Origin: Pseudomonas indica NBRC 103045
GTDB taxonomy: Bacteria > Pseudomonadota > Gammaproteobacteria > Pseudomonadales > Pseudomonadaceae
Length of the DNA: 64,000 nucleotides
Direction: 5' to 3'
NCBI RefSeq assembly: GCF_002091635.1
Contig: NZ_BDAC01000014.1
Coordinates: forward strand, 1-64,000
In this document: positions 9,135 to 19,871 of the stretch, one piece after another
How positions within the stretch are numbered: the first letter of the stretch is position 1
How the letters are laid out: each line of letters opens with the position of its first letter
Notes under the pieces: generated by a model
Database searches by the model: none
Seen by the model: only the letters and a program-made list of their open reading frames with translations
What the model was told of the DNA's origin: nothing
Translations under genes and position numbers: made by a program

Positions 9135-11213
9135 GTGGCCTACGACCCAAAACGCGCGCTGGAACTTCTCCGCATCGGCTCCGGACGCGCCGATGCCACT
9201 TTCCGCGACGGCCAAGAAGATGCCATTCGTCACATCGTCGAAGGCAAAGGCCGCTTGCTGGTCGTGCAGAAGACCGGGTGGGGCAAGAGCTTTGTCTACT
9301 TCATCGCGACCAAGTTGCTGCGGGAAGCTGGAGCCGGCCCGGCGTTATTGATCTCGCCGCTGCTGGCGCTGATGCGAAACCAGATCGCAGCGGCAGAGCG
9401 GATGGGGGTTCGCGCCGCCACGATCAACTCCGATAACCAGGATGAGTGGAAAGCGGTTGAAGCCAAGCTCCGCCGGAATGAAGTCGACATTCTGCTGATA
9501 GCGCCAGAAAAGCTGGGGAATGACTGGTTTAACACTGAGGTACTCGCGGGAATTGCTGGGCAGATTTCGCTGATGGTTATCGATGAGGCCCATTGCATCT
9601 CCGATTGGGGGCACGACTTCCGTCCTCACTACCGATTGCTGGAGCGTATAGCCAGAACACTGCCGGCCAATCTGCGCCTGCTGGCAACAACGGCAACTGC
9701 AAACAACCGGGTTATGGAAGACCTTGTGGCTGTGCTAGGCCCGAATATGAAAGTACTGCGCGGTGACTTGAATCGGGGTTCCCTCACGTTGCAAACGATG
9801 CGCTTACCCAGTCAAGCTGTCCGCATGGCATGGATCGCGCAGCAGCTCAACTCGCTCCCAGGTCACGGCATCATTTACACCCTGACTATCCGCGACGCCA
9901 ATCAACTGGCGGATTGGCTCAAGGCCAAGGGCTTTGCCGTAGAAGCCTACACAGGCAAGACGGGGGATCGACGTGAGGAGCTGGAGCAAGCGCTGCAAGA
10001 AAATCAGGTTAAGGCCCTTGTGGCGACAACCGCTCTGGGCATGGGCTACGACAAACCGGACCTCGCGTTCGTCATCCATTTTCAGATGCCTGGTTCAGTT
10101 GTCGCCTATTACCAGCAAGTTGGGCGAGCAGGCAGGGCTTTGAGATCTGCATATGGCGTGCTCTTGAGCGGCGATGAAGAAGAGGGAATTACGGATTGGT
10201 TTATCCGTAGTGCCTTCCCAACGCGCCAAGAGGTTGACGATGTCCTGGGGGCACTAAATGAAGCACCGGAAGGACTCTCGATACCTGAACTCATGACCTG
10301 CGTAAACATGAGCAAAGGGCGTATCGAAAAGACAATTACAGCACTCTCCCTCGAGTCGCCAGCACCGATTGCCAAGCAAAACACAAAATGGCAGCTCACT
10401 GCAGCCGAGCTTGGAGAAGGTTTTTGGGCAAGAGCAGACCGGCTCACCAAATTGAGACGTGCTGAACTCCAGCAAATGCAGGAGTACGTCGCTCGGCCTT
10501 TCGGGCAGCACATGGGCTTTCTGATTGATGCGCTTGATGGTGATTCCAGCACTGTGAGCCCACCTTCTTTGCCTGCGCTGTCAGAAGCAGTAGATGAATT
10601 GTTGATTCGGGAAGCCGAGGAATTCCTGTGTCGCACAAGCCTGCCTATCGAACCTCGCAAGAAATGGCCTGCGGGAGGGATGCCGCAGTACGGTATTCAC
10701 ACCGCGTCCACCATCCCGTATCAAGCACAACCCGGCAAAGCCCTCTGCGTCTGGGGCGATGCCGGTTGGGGTGGCTTGGTTCGACAGGGCAAATACCACG
10801 ACGGCCACTTTTCCGATGACCTCGTTGCTGCGTGCGTGAAGATGATTCAAGAGTGGAATCCGCAGCCGAGCCCGACCTGGGTGACCTGCGTTCCTTCGCT
10901 TCGGCATCCCGAATTGGTACCGAATTTCGCGCAACGCTTGGCTGCTGCGCTGGGTCTGCCGTTTCATATGGTCATCGCAAAAACAGACGCAAGGCCCGAA
11001 CAGAAAACGATGGCAAACAGTACACAGCAGGCGCGAAACATTGATGGTTCGCTCGCACTCAACGGCCAGCCCATTCCTCCCGGCCCGGTCCTCCTGGTTG
11101 ATGACATGGTCGACTCGCGCTGGACGCTGACGGTGTCTGCATGGCTGCTGCGCAAAAGCGGTAGCGGTGCGGTTTGGCCGATGGCCCTTTCACATACGGG
11201 GCACGACGAATGA
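9135..11213 (+). CDS. RecQ-like helicase with C-terminal phosphoribosyltransferase-like domain (RqlH-like)
   Basis: 692 residues. Helicase motifs: QKTGWGKS (45-52), DEAH (150-153), TTATA (about 185-189) and QQVGRAGR (327-334), typical of RecQ-family 3'-5' helicases. There is no RQC/HRDC set; instead the C-terminal ~160 residues look like a ComF-type phosphoribosyltransferase, with the PRPP-loop-like [13 protein letters not shown] near 652-664. A RecQ-like helicase next to a DprA-like protein matches the RqlH/RqlI pair known in pathogenic E. coli, and a PRTase next to a DprA-like protein matches the toxin-antitoxin layout of ShosTA. GTG start with GGGAG eight bases upstream. Confidence 0.85.
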   Translation: MAYDPKRALELLRIGSGRADATFRDGQEDAIRHIVEGKGRLLVVQKTGWGKSFVYFIATKLLREAGAGPALLISPLLALMRNQIAAAERMGVRAATINSDNQDEWKAVEAKLRRNEVDILLIAPEKLGNDWFNTEVLAGIAGQISLMVIDEAHCISDWGHDFRPHYRLLERIARTLPANLRLLATTATANNRVMEDLVAVLGPNMKVLRGDLNRGSLTLQTMRLPSQAVRMAWIAQQLNSLPGHGIIYTLTIRDANQLADWLKAKGFAVEAYTGKTGDRREELEQALQENQVKALVATTALGMGYDKPDLAFVIHFQMPGSVVAYYQQVGRAGRALRSAYGVLLSGDEEEGITDWFIRSAFPTRQEVDDVLGALNEAPEGLSIPELMTCVNMSKGRIEKTITALSLESPAPIAKQNTKWQLTAAELGEGFWARADRLTKLRRAELQQMQEYVARPFGQHMGFLIDALDGDSSTVSPPSLPALSEAVDELLIREAEEFLCRTSLPIEPRKKWPAGGMPQYGIHTASTIPYQAQPGKALCVWGDAGWGGLVRQGKYHDGHFSDDLVAACVKMIQEWNPQPSPTWVTCVPSLRHPELVPNFAQRLAAALGLPFHMVIAKTDARPEQKTMANSTQQARNIDGSLALNGQPIPPGPVLLVDDMVDSRWTLTVSAWLLRKSGSGAVWPMALSHTGHDE

Positions 11214-12619
11214 CGCCAGTCCTTTCACCCAACACCCAGGCGATCCTGCTGCTGACTGCGCCGCTCATTGCCGGACGAGGCACTGGGTCATCGGATCTGC
11301 TCTCGCCTGGTGAATACAAACGTCTCGCGCGTCATTTGCGCGAGATCCAGCGTCAGCCTGCGGATCTCCTATCGCCGGATGCAGCTGAGATCCTGCGTGC
11401 GTGCCAACCGGTGATTGACGAGAGCCGCCTGCAGAAATTGCTGGGGCGCGGATTCCTGCTGAGCCAAGTGATCGAGCGCTGGCAGGCACGTGCCATCTGG
11501 GTAGTTAGCCGTGCCGATGCAGAGTACCCGCGCCGTCTGAAGGCCCGCCTGCGCGAAGACGCCCCGGCAGTGCTCTACGGCTGTGGCGACATGGCTTTGC
11601 TCGAAACCGGCGGGCTTGCCGTCGTTGGATCGCGCCATGTGGATGACGCCCTCATCGACTACACCATGGCAGTTGGCCGGCTTGCTGCTCGGGCAGGTAG
11701 AACGCTTGTCTCCGGGGGCGCCAAGGGCATAGATCAGGCCGCCATGCGTGGCGCGCTCGAGGGTGGTGGAAAAGTTTGTGGCGTGCTGGCGGACAGTCTG
11801 GAAAAGACCACCATGAATCGCGAGCACCGCAACCTGCTGCTCGATGGGCAACTGGTGCTGATTTCGCCCTACGACCCGAGTGCCGGGTTCAATGTGGGCA
11901 ACGCCATGCAGCGGAACAAGCTTATTTATGCATTGGCGGACACCTCACTGGTGGTCAGTTCCGACCTCAACAAAGGTGGCACTTGGGCGGGCGCAGTCGA
12001 ACAGCTCGACAAACTCAAGTTCGTCCCTGTCTTCATTCGATCGACGGGCGAGTCTTCCGCCGGATTGGATGGATTACGAAAGAAAGGCGCACTTGCCTGG
12101 CCGAACCCGCAAGATGTGGATTCCTTCGAGGACGTATTCAACGTGGCGATACCCACGCCGACGGCATCCCCACAGGTTGGTTTTGCGCTGTTTTCGAACG
12201 AAGAGCCATCGTCTGCTGATGCCAAGCCGACGGCGCCGCTGCCACCCGACGCCGCGCCATTGCCTCAGGCCGCGAGCGAGCCATCGGCGCCGGTCGACGT
12301 TGTTTCCGATGCACAGCCACCCGCTGCGGCATTGGAAGAACCGCCGCCAGTCACACCAGAGGCTGTGGCGCCGAAAGAAGAGGCCAAGGAATCGCCGCAG
12401 CAGGAATCGACCCCTGCCGAGGTGCTCTTCGCTGCCGTACGCGAAGCGATTCAGCAACTCCTGAGTACGCCGAAGAAGGACGCCGAAGTAGCGGCTGCGC
12501 TGGACGTTTCCAACGCGCAGGCCAAGGCATGGTTGCAGCGTCTGGTCGACGAAGGCGTATTGGAAAAACAGAAGAAGCCTGCGGGCTACATCGTCAAGCA
12601 AAAGCGGCTGTTCGAGTAA
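11210..12619 (+). CDS. DprA/Smf-like protein (RqlI/ShosA-like)
   Basis: 469 residues. A Rossmann core of the DprA/Smf type is visible: VVGSRHVDD (138-146), VSGGAKGID (167-175) and GGTWAGA near 260. A long proline/alanine/glutamate-rich linker (about 325-400) leads to a C-terminal winged helix. In housekeeping DprA the protein loads RecA on single-stranded DNA; in RqlI and ShosA the homologue restrains a toxic partner. The start overlaps the RecQ-like stop (ATGA), a usual sign of equal production of partner proteins. The restraining role here is inferred from the known pairs. Confidence 0.85.
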   Translation: MTPVLSPNTQAILLLTAPLIAGRGTGSSDLLSPGEYKRLARHLREIQRQPADLLSPDAAEILRACQPVIDESRLQKLLGRGFLLSQVIERWQARAIWVVSRADAEYPRRLKARLREDAPAVLYGCGDMALLETGGLAVVGSRHVDDALIDYTMAVGRLAARAGRTLVSGGAKGIDQAAMRGALEGGGKVCGVLADSLEKTTMNREHRNLLLDGQLVLISPYDPSAGFNVGNAMQRNKLIYALADTSLVVSSDLNKGGTWAGAVEQLDKLKFVPVFIRSTGESSAGLDGLRKKGALAWPNPQDVDSFEDVFNVAIPTPTASPQVGFALFSNEEPSSADAKPTAPLPPDAAPLPQAASEPSAPVDVVSDAQPPAAALEEPPPVTPEAVAPKEEAKESPQQESTPAEVLFAAVREAIQQLLSTPKKDAEVAAALDVSNAQAKAWLQRLVDEGVLEKQKKPAGYIVKQKRLFE

Positions 12620-12678
12620 CTGATGAAGACCAAACAAGAACACAAGCCGCAGTGCGACGGCATCGATATAGAAGGGCC

Positions 12679-14181
12679 ATGCGTTTGAGCGACCGACAAA
12701 TCACACTCAGCCAGCTTGAAAGCCACCTCTGGGAATCCGCCAACATCCTGCGCGGCCCTGTGGATGCGGCTGACTTTAAGACCTACATCTTCCCGCTGCT
12801 GTTCTTCAAGCGCATCTGCGACGTCTGGGACGAGGAGTACCAGGAGATTGTTGATGAGACCGGCGACGAGCAACTGGCCTGGTTTCCGGAGTCGCACCGC
12901 TTCCAGATCCCGGAAGACTGCCACTGGAACGACGTTCGCACCAAGGCCAGCAATGTCGGGACAGCCCTTCAGCGCGCGATGCGCGAGATTGAGAAAGCCA
13001 ACCCCGACACCCTGTACGGCGTGTTCGGCGATGCCCAGTGGTCGAACAAGGACCGGCTGTCTGATGCCTTGCTCAAGGACCTGATCGAGCACTTCTCCAA
13101 GCTGCCGTTCGGCAACAAGAACGTCAATTCGGATCTGCTTGGCGACGCCTACGAATACCTGATCAAGAAGTTCGCCGACGCCACCAACAAGAAGGCCGGC
13201 GAGTTCTACACCCCGCGCAGCGTCGTGCGGCTGATGATCGATATGCTCGATCCAAAAGAAGCCGAGACCATCTACGACCCGGCCTGCGGTACCGGCGGCA
13301 TGTTGCTGGCCGCCGTGCAGCACGTGAAGGAACAGCATGGCGACGTGAAGCGGCTGTGGGGCAAGCTGTACGGACAAGAGAAGAACCTCACCACCTCGTC
13401 CATCGCGCGGATGAACCTGTTCCTCCACGGCATCGAGGACTTCCAGGTGGTGCGCGGCGACACGCTGCGCAACCCGGCCTTCTTCGAGGTCGACCGACTG
13501 GCCACCTTCGACTGCGTCATCGCCAATCCGCCGTTCTCGCTGGAAAAGTGGGGCGAGGACCTGTGGCTGAACGATCCCTTCGGCCGCAACTTTGCTGGCC
13601 TACCGCCCTCATCCAGCGGTGACTTCGCGTGGGTGCAACACATGGTCAAGTCGATGGCCGACGTCAGCGGCCGGATGGCCGTGGTGCTGCCCCAGGGCGC
13701 CCTGTTTCGCAAAGGTGTGGAAGGCAACATCCGCCAGAAGCTACTGGAAATGGATCTGGTCGAGGCCGTGATCGGGTTGGCGCCCAACCTTTTCTACGGC
13801 ACCGGCCTGGCCGCGTGCATCCTGGTCTTGCGCAAGCGCAAGCCGGCCAAGCACAAGAAGAAGGTGCTGATCGCCGATGCGTCGCGCCTGTTCCGTCGTG
13901 GGCGGGCGCAGAACTATCTGGAACCCGAGCACGCCGCCGAGATCCTCGGCTGGTATCGCGGCTTTGCTGACGTGCAGGACGCAGTCCGCGTGGTTAGTCT
14001 CGACGAGATCAAGGCCGAAGACTGGACGCTGAACATTTCGCGCTATGTCCTGCCGCCATTGCAAGAAGACATCCCACTGCTGCCCGATGCAATCGCGGCA
14101 TTCAAGGACGCGCTCACCCGCTGCCGTGAAGCCGAAGAGCGGCTTGCGCAGGTCATGACTGAAGGGGGATGGCTGCAATGA
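12679..14181 (+). CDS. hsdM: Type I restriction-modification methylase subunit, copy 1
   Basis: 500 residues, usual length for HsdM. An N-terminal helical HsdM_N domain (about 5-140) precedes the methylase core with the AdoMet motif DPACGTGG (200-207) and the catalytic NPPF (283-286), so both sites look intact. ATG 12679 follows GAAGGG closely; TTG 12685 is an alternative start with better spacing. It is separated by 59 bp from the DprA-like gene, the largest gap in the operon, and its stop overlaps the second hsdM by ATGA. Confidence 0.9.
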   Translation: MRLSDRQITLSQLESHLWESANILRGPVDAADFKTYIFPLLFFKRICDVWDEEYQEIVDETGDEQLAWFPESHRFQIPEDCHWNDVRTKASNVGTALQRAMREIEKANPDTLYGVFGDAQWSNKDRLSDALLKDLIEHFSKLPFGNKNVNSDLLGDAYEYLIKKFADATNKKAGEFYTPRSVVRLMIDMLDPKEAETIYDPACGTGGMLLAAVQHVKEQHGDVKRLWGKLYGQEKNLTTSSIARMNLFLHGIEDFQVVRGDTLRNPAFFEVDRLATFDCVIANPPFSLEKWGEDLWLNDPFGRNFAGLPPSSSGDFAWVQHMVKSMADVSGRMAVVLPQGALFRKGVEGNIRQKLLEMDLVEAVIGLAPNLFYGTGLAACILVLRKRKPAKHKKKVLIADASRLFRRGRAQNYLEPEHAAEILGWYRGFADVQDAVRVVSLDEIKAEDWTLNISRYVLPPLQEDIPLLPDAIAAFKDALTRCREAEERLAQVMTEGGWLQ

Positions 14182-15704
14182 GTCACCCAAGCAAACGCAT
14201 CAGCCAACAAGAACTCGAAAGCTATCTCTGGGGCGCAGCCGTGCTGCTTCGCGGCCTCATCGACGCCGGCGACTACAAGCAGTTCATCTTCCCGCTGCTG
14301 TTCTACAAGCGGGTCTCGGATGTCTGGGACGAGGAATACCAGGCAGCGCTGGCCAACTCAGGCGGTGACCTCTCTTACGCGCAGTTCGCGGAGAACCACC
14401 GCTTCCAGATTCCCGAGGGCGCGCACTGGAACGATATACGCCAGACCCCGAAGAACGTCGGTGCCGCCATCCAGAAGGCCATGCGCGCAATCGAAACCGC
14501 CAACCCGGATCTGCTCGACGGCATCTTCGGCGATGCACCGTGGACCAACCGCGAGCGTCTGCCCGACGAAACGCTGAAAAACCTGATCGAGCACTTCTCG
14601 ACGCAGACGCTCTCGGTGGCCAACGTCCCCGAGGACGAGCTGGGCAACGCCTACGAGTACCTGATCAAGAAGTTCGCGGACGACTCAGGCCACACGGCGG
14701 CCGAGTTCTACACCAACCGCACCGTCGTCCACCTGATGACGCAACTGCTCAGCCCGCAGGCGGGCGAGTCGATCTACGACCCCACTTGCGGTACCGGCGG
14801 CATGCTGATCTCGGCGCTGGACGAAGTGAAGCGCTCGGGTGGCGAATACCGCACGCTCAAGCTTTACGGGCAAGAGCGCAACCTCATCACCTCATCCATC
14901 GCCCGCATGAACCTGTTCCTGCACGGCGTGGAGGACTTCGAAATCATCCGGGGCGACACCCTGGCCGAACCCAAGCACATCGAAGGCGACCGCTTGCGTC
15001 AGTTCGATGTGATCCTGGCCAACCCGCCGTACTCCATCAAGCAGTGGAATCGCGAGGCCTGGAGCAGTGACAAGTGGGGCCGCAACTCCCTGGGTACACC
15101 GCCGCAGGGCCGCGCCGACTACGCCTTCCAGCAGCACATCCTGACCAGCCTCACCGCCAAGGGGCGTAGTGCCGTGCTCTGGCCCCACGGTGTGCTGTTC
15201 CGTAATGAAGAACAGGCCATGCGCGCCAAGATGGTCGAGCAGGACTGGGTCGAGGCCGTCATCGGCTTGGGCCCCAACCTGTTCTACAACTCCCCGATGG
15301 AGTCGTGCATCGTCATCTGCAACCGCAAGAAAGCCGCCGCTCGCAAGGGCAAGGTGATCTTCATCGACGCGGTGAACGAGGTCACCCGGGAACGGGCGCA
15401 GAGCTTTCTCAAGCCCGAGCACCAGCAGCGCATCCTGACCGCCTACAAGACCTTTGCGGACGTGCCCGGTTTCGCCAAGGTCGCCACTCTGGCCGAAATC
15501 GGCGCCAATGCCGGCAACCTGTCGATCCCGCTGTACGTGAAGCGCATTGCCGCCGCCATCGCCACCGACAGCAATGGTGAGGCGGTATCGCTGCGCTCTG
15601 CCTGGGAGCAATGGCAAACCGATGGCCGCGCGTTCTGGCAACAGATGGACGCGCTGGTGGAAACGCTGGATGGACTGATTACGGAGGACATCGAGCGTGT
15701 CTGA
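14178..15704 (+). CDS. hsdM: Type I restriction-modification methylase subunit, copy 2
   Basis: 508 residues, collinear with the gene before it along the whole length but clearly diverged, so it is an old duplication or a paired subunit and not a recent copy. AdoMet motif DPTCGTGG (201-208) and catalytic NPPY (about 285) are intact. Type I enzymes normally use two identical HsdM per HsdS; two different active HsdM genes with one HsdS suggest a heteromeric M1M2S methylase. ATGA overlap with copy 1 and overlap with hsdS by GTG at 15697. Confidence 0.9.
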   Translation: MSHPSKRISQQELESYLWGAAVLLRGLIDAGDYKQFIFPLLFYKRVSDVWDEEYQAALANSGGDLSYAQFAENHRFQIPEGAHWNDIRQTPKNVGAAIQKAMRAIETANPDLLDGIFGDAPWTNRERLPDETLKNLIEHFSTQTLSVANVPEDELGNAYEYLIKKFADDSGHTAAEFYTNRTVVHLMTQLLSPQAGESIYDPTCGTGGMLISALDEVKRSGGEYRTLKLYGQERNLITSSIARMNLFLHGVEDFEIIRGDTLAEPKHIEGDRLRQFDVILANPPYSIKQWNREAWSSDKWGRNSLGTPPQGRADYAFQQHILTSLTAKGRSAVLWPHGVLFRNEEQAMRAKMVEQDWVEAVIGLGPNLFYNSPMESCIVICNRKKAAARKGKVIFIDAVNEVTRERAQSFLKPEHQQRILTAYKTFADVPGFAKVATLAEIGANAGNLSIPLYVKRIAAAIATDSNGEAVSLRSAWEQWQTDGRAFWQQMDALVETLDGLITEDIERV

Positions 15705-16869
15705 CAAGAACAATAAAGCCCTGAAGCCCGGCTGGCGTCGGGTGAAATTCGGCGAGGTGGTGCGCCTCTCGAAAGCGCGCAGCCAAGATCCGCTGGCCGA
15801 CGGCATTGAACGCTACGTCGGCCTGGAGCATCTCGAACCCGGTGACTTGCGCATCCGCAATTGGGGCAACGTCGCTGACGGCGTGACCTTCACCAGCGTG
15901 TTTCAACCTGGGCAGGTGCTGTTCGGCAAGCGCCGCGCATACCAGCGCAAGGTGGCTGTGGCGGATTTCTCTGGGGTGTGCTCCGGTGACATCTATGTGC
16001 TGGAGACCAAGGATGCGCAGGTCTTGCTGCCGGAGTTGCTGCCATTCATTTGCCAGACCGACGCCTTCTTCGATCACGCCGTGGGCACGTCGGCAGGCTC
16101 CTTGAGTCCCCGCACAAACTGGACAAGTTTGGCAGACTTTGAGTTTCCCCTTGCGCCTATAAACGAACAGAAACGGCTTGTTGATCTGCTTCGAGCAGTC
16201 GAGCGAACCAGTGAGTTACATCAGGAGGTTGGCGGATGTTCCGACCAGCTTGTTCGCGCATTACTTGCTGACGTACTGAGTCGGGAATGGCCAGTTGTCG
16301 ACCTTGGCTCAGTCGTTCAGTGGACCCAGTACGGCCTCTCAATCAACGCCGGATCGGACGGTCAGTATCCGATGCTTCGAATGATGAATATTGAAGATGG
16401 GCTCTGCGTCGAAAATGACATCAAGTATGTAGACCTCAGCGAGAAAGACTTCGAAGCCTATCGGCTGGTCGACGGCGATGTGCTTTTCAACCGGACAAAC
16501 AGCTATGAGCTGGTTGGCCGAACAGGGGTCTACGAGCTCGAGGGCGACCACGTCTTTGCCTCGTACCTTGTGCGGATCAAGACTGTCCCTGAAAAGCTGG
16601 AACCGAAGTTCCTCACGCTTTACCTGAACTCTGATTTCGGGCGTCGACAAGTTCTTGCATATGCGACGAAAGCGGTAAGCCAGGCGAACGTGAACGCCAG
16701 TAACTTACTCCGTGTTCGTCTGCCTTTACCGCCCTTGGAGGTGCAGAAGCAGCTGCTGGAGGAGATTGCGTGCGCGAAGTCCGCGGAAAGAGCAGCGATG
16801 GTGCGCCGCTCTTCCGCAGAGGAGATGAAGAAGCAGCTGCTGGCAGAAATTACGGGGGACGCAGAGTGA
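15697..16869 (+). CDS. hsdS: Type I restriction-modification specificity subunit
   Basis: 390 residues with two target-recognition domains (about 10-165 and 200-345) each followed by a helical spacer (PINEQKRLVDLL... and PLEVQKQLLEEI...), the standard HsdS plan with two half-sites. By eye the region 16140-16260 is near 50-55% GC, lower than the neighbouring methylase genes, as often seen where specificity domains are exchanged by recombination. GTG start inside the end of the second hsdM. Confidence 0.88.
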   Translation: MSDKNNKALKPGWRRVKFGEVVRLSKARSQDPLADGIERYVGLEHLEPGDLRIRNWGNVADGVTFTSVFQPGQVLFGKRRAYQRKVAVADFSGVCSGDIYVLETKDAQVLLPELLPFICQTDAFFDHAVGTSAGSLSPRTNWTSLADFEFPLAPINEQKRLVDLLRAVERTSELHQEVGGCSDQLVRALLADVLSREWPVVDLGSVVQWTQYGLSINAGSDGQYPMLRMMNIEDGLCVENDIKYVDLSEKDFEAYRLVDGDVLFNRTNSYELVGRTGVYELEGDHVFASYLVRIKTVPEKLEPKFLTLYLNSDFGRRQVLAYATKAVSQANVNASNLLRVRLPLPPLEVQKQLLEEIACAKSAERAAMVRRSSAEEMKKQLLAEITGDAE

Positions 16870-19859
16870 GCTCTTTCAACGAATCAAATACCGTCGAAGC
16901 CTACGTCCGCGATCTGCTCGCAGGTCCTATCAAGGCGGTCCCGGCCAACACCGTCCAGGAACCGCTCGCCAGCTATGGTCCTAGCCCAAAAGGCGTCGGC
17001 TGGCGTTACGCCGCCCCGGCTGAGGTGCCGCGCCAGATCCAGGAAGTGCTGGTCGAGCCCTGGCTGCGCGATGCGCTGATTCGCTTGAACCCCGAGATTG
17101 CAGCTCAGTCCGACCGCGCTGATGAAGTGCTCTACAAGCTGCGCGCCATTGTGCTGTCGGTCCGCTCGGATGGTCTGATCCGCGCCAACGAGGAAATGAC
17201 CGCGTGGATGCGCGGTGAGCGCTCGATGCCCTTCGGCCCCAACAACGAGCATGTGCCGGTGCGGCTGATCGACCTGGATGATCTGGCGCAGAACCAGTAC
17301 ATCGTCACCCAGCAGTACACCTACCGTGCTGGCCCCACCGAACGCCGGGCTGATCTGGTGCTGCTGGTGAATGGCCTGCCGCTGGTACTGATCGAGGCCA
17401 AGACCCCGGTCAAAAAATGCATCAGCTGGGTCGACGCGGCGGTGCAGGTGCACGACGACTACGAGAAGTTCGTACCCGAGCTGTTCGTCTGCAACGTGTT
17501 CTCGGTGGCCACCGAGGGCAAGGCCTACCACTACGGGTCCATCGGGCTGCCGGTCAAGGACTGGGGGCCGTGGCATCTGGATGGTGATGGCGACGATGGC
17601 CAGCACCACCCGCTGAAGTCGCTCAAGCTGTCCGCTGAGAGCATGCTGCGCCCGCATGTGGTGCTGGACATCCTCGGCAGCTTCACCCTGTTCGCCACCA
17701 ACAAGAAAAAGCAGCGCATCAAGATCATTTGCCGCTACCAGCAGTACGAGGCGGCCAACAAGATCGTTGAGCGTGTGCTGGCGGGCTACCCCAGGAAGGG
17801 CTTGATCTGGCATTTCCAGGGCTCGGGCAAGTCGCTGCTGATGGTGTTTGCCGCGCAGAAGCTGCGCATGCACGCCGGCCTGAAGAATCCCACGGTGCTG
17901 ATCGTGGTGGACCGGATCGATCTGGATACCCAGATCACCGGCACCTTCACCGGGGCGGACATCCCCAATCTGGAAAAGGCGGACAGCCGCGAGAAGCTGC
18001 AGCAGCTGCTGGCGCAAGACGTGCGCAAGATCATCATCACCACGATCTTCAAGTTCGGCGAGGCCACCGGCAGCCTGAACGACCGCAGCAACATCATTGC
18101 CCTGGTGGACGAAGCCCACCGCACCCAAGAAGGCGACCTGGGCCGCAAGATGCGCGAGGCCTTGCCTAACGCGTTTCTGTTCGGCCTGACCGGTACGCCG
18201 ATCAACCGTGCCGACCGCAACACCTTCTACGCCTTTGGTGCAGACGAGGACGAGAAAGGCTACATGAGCCGCTACGGCTTCGAGGAGTCGATCCGCGACG
18301 GTGCCACACTGAAACTGCACTTCGAACCGCGCTTGATCGATCTGCACATCGACAAGGCGGCTCTGGATGCCGCGTACAAAGACCTGACCGGCGGCCTCTC
18401 GGATCTCGACAAAGACAACCTCGCGAAGACCGCCGCCAAAATGGCCGTGCTGGTCAAGACGCCTGAGCGCATCCGGAAGGTGTGCGAGGACATCGTCGAG
18501 CATTTCCAGACCAAGGTGGAGCCCAATGGCTTCAAGGGCCAAATCGTCACCTTCGACCGGGAGTCCTGCCTGCTATTCAAGGCAGAGCTGGACAAGCTGC
18601 TGCCGCCCGAGGCCACTGACATCGTCATGTCGGTGCAGGCGGCGGACAAGAAGGAGCACCCAGAGTACGCAGCCTATGACCGTTCACGCGACGAGGAAGA
18701 ACGGCTGCTCGATCGCTTCCGCGACCCGGCCGACCCTCTGAAGCTGATCATCGTCACGGCCAAGCTGCTGACCGGCTTCGACGCGCCCATCCTGCAGGCC
18801 ATGTACCTGGACAAGCCGCTGCGTGACCACACGCTGCTCCAGGCCATCTGCCGGGTGAACCGCACTTACTCCGAGCAGAAGACCCACGGCCTGATCGTGG
18901 ACTACCTCGGCATCTTCGATGACGTGGCAGCGGCGCTGGAATTCGACGACCAGAGCGTCAAGCAGGTGGTCAGCAACATCCAGGAGTTGAAGGACAAGCT
19001 GCCTGAGGCGATGCAGAAATGCCTGGCCTTCTTTGCTGGCTGCGACCGCAGCTTGCAAGGCTACGAGGGCCTGATCGCTGCGCAGCAGTGTCTGCCCAAT
19101 AACGAGGTGCGAGACAACTTTGCCGCCGAGTACAGCGTGCTCAACAAGATCTGGGAGGCGCTGTCACCGGACACTGTTCTGGGCCCCTTCGAGAAGGACT
19201 ACAAGTGGTTGTCCCAGGTGTACCAGTCGGTGCAGCCGTCCAGTGGCCACGGCAAGCTTATCTGGCATTCGCTGGGCGCTAAGACCATTGAGCTTATTCA
19301 CCAGAACGTGCATGTCGACGCGGTGCGGGATGACCTCGACACCTTGGTGCTGGACGCTGATCTGCTGGAAGCGGTGCTGTCGAACCCAGACCCGAAGAAG
19401 GCCAAGGAGATCGAGATCAAGCTCAAGCGCCGGCTGCGCGGGCATGGCGGCAACCCCAAGTTCAAGAAACTGTCGGAACGACTCGATGCGCTGAAGGACC
19501 GCTTCGAATCCGGACAGATCAACAGCGTCGAGTTTCTGAAGCAGTTGCTGGAGATCGCCAAGGAGACGCTGCAAGCCGAGAAGGAGGTCCCGCCCGAAGA
19601 GGACGAGGATCGCGGAAAGGCGGCGCTGACCGAGCTGTTCAACGAGGTGAAAACCGCCGAGACGCCCATCATGGTCGAACGCGTTGTGGCGGACATCGAC
19701 GAGATCGTGCGCCTCGTCCGGTTCCCGGGCTGGCAAGGCACGCAGGCCGGCGAGCGTGAGGTCAAGAAGGCCCTGCGCAAAGCCCTCTTCAAATACAAGC
19801 TGCATGCGGATGAAGAGCTGTTCGAGAAGGCCTACAGCTACATCCGGCAGTATTACTAA
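16866..19859 (+). CDS. hsdR: Type I restriction endonuclease subunit
   Basis: 997 residues. The N-terminal nuclease domain has the PD-(D/E)XK signature ending in IEAK (about 176-179); the motor has HFQGSGKS (Walker A, around 310-317), VDEAH (about 411-415), TGTPI and the C-terminal HsdR helical domain. It cuts unmodified DNA after translocation when joined to HsdM and HsdS. The GTG start overlaps the hsdS stop by four bases. Confidence 0.92.
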   Translation: MSSFNESNTVEAYVRDLLAGPIKAVPANTVQEPLASYGPSPKGVGWRYAAPAEVPRQIQEVLVEPWLRDALIRLNPEIAAQSDRADEVLYKLRAIVLSVRSDGLIRANEEMTAWMRGERSMPFGPNNEHVPVRLIDLDDLAQNQYIVTQQYTYRAGPTERRADLVLLVNGLPLVLIEAKTPVKKCISWVDAAVQVHDDYEKFVPELFVCNVFSVATEGKAYHYGSIGLPVKDWGPWHLDGDGDDGQHHPLKSLKLSAESMLRPHVVLDILGSFTLFATNKKKQRIKIICRYQQYEAANKIVERVLAGYPRKGLIWHFQGSGKSLLMVFAAQKLRMHAGLKNPTVLIVVDRIDLDTQITGTFTGADIPNLEKADSREKLQQLLAQDVRKIIITTIFKFGEATGSLNDRSNIIALVDEAHRTQEGDLGRKMREALPNAFLFGLTGTPINRADRNTFYAFGADEDEKGYMSRYGFEESIRDGATLKLHFEPRLIDLHIDKAALDAAYKDLTGGLSDLDKDNLAKTAAKMAVLVKTPERIRKVCEDIVEHFQTKVEPNGFKGQIVTFDRESCLLFKAELDKLLPPEATDIVMSVQAADKKEHPEYAAYDRSRDEEERLLDRFRDPADPLKLIIVTAKLLTGFDAPILQAMYLDKPLRDHTLLQAICRVNRTYSEQKTHGLIVDYLGIFDDVAAALEFDDQSVKQVVSNIQELKDKLPEAMQKCLAFFAGCDRSLQGYEGLIAAQQCLPNNEVRDNFAAEYSVLNKIWEALSPDTVLGPFEKDYKWLSQVYQSVQPSSGHGKLIWHSLGAKTIELIHQNVHVDAVRDDLDTLVLDADLLEAVLSNPDPKKAKEIEIKLKRRLRGHGGNPKFKKLSERLDALKDRFESGQINSVEFLKQLLEIAKETLQAEKEVPPEEDEDRGKAALTELFNEVKTAETPIMVERVVADIDEIVRLVRFPGWQGTQAGEREVKKALRKALFKYKLHADEELFEKAYSYIRQYY

Positions 19860-19871
19860 AGGGGGCGGGGG

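Noticed and set aside
11210-12619. House-keeping dprA
   Set aside because: The long linker, the C-terminal winged helix and overlap with a RecQ-PRTase gene point to the RqlI/ShosA type.
16884-18542. Long minus-strand open frame inside hsdR
   Set aside because: It is antisense to a well-supported HsdR with all motifs and has no recognisable domain.
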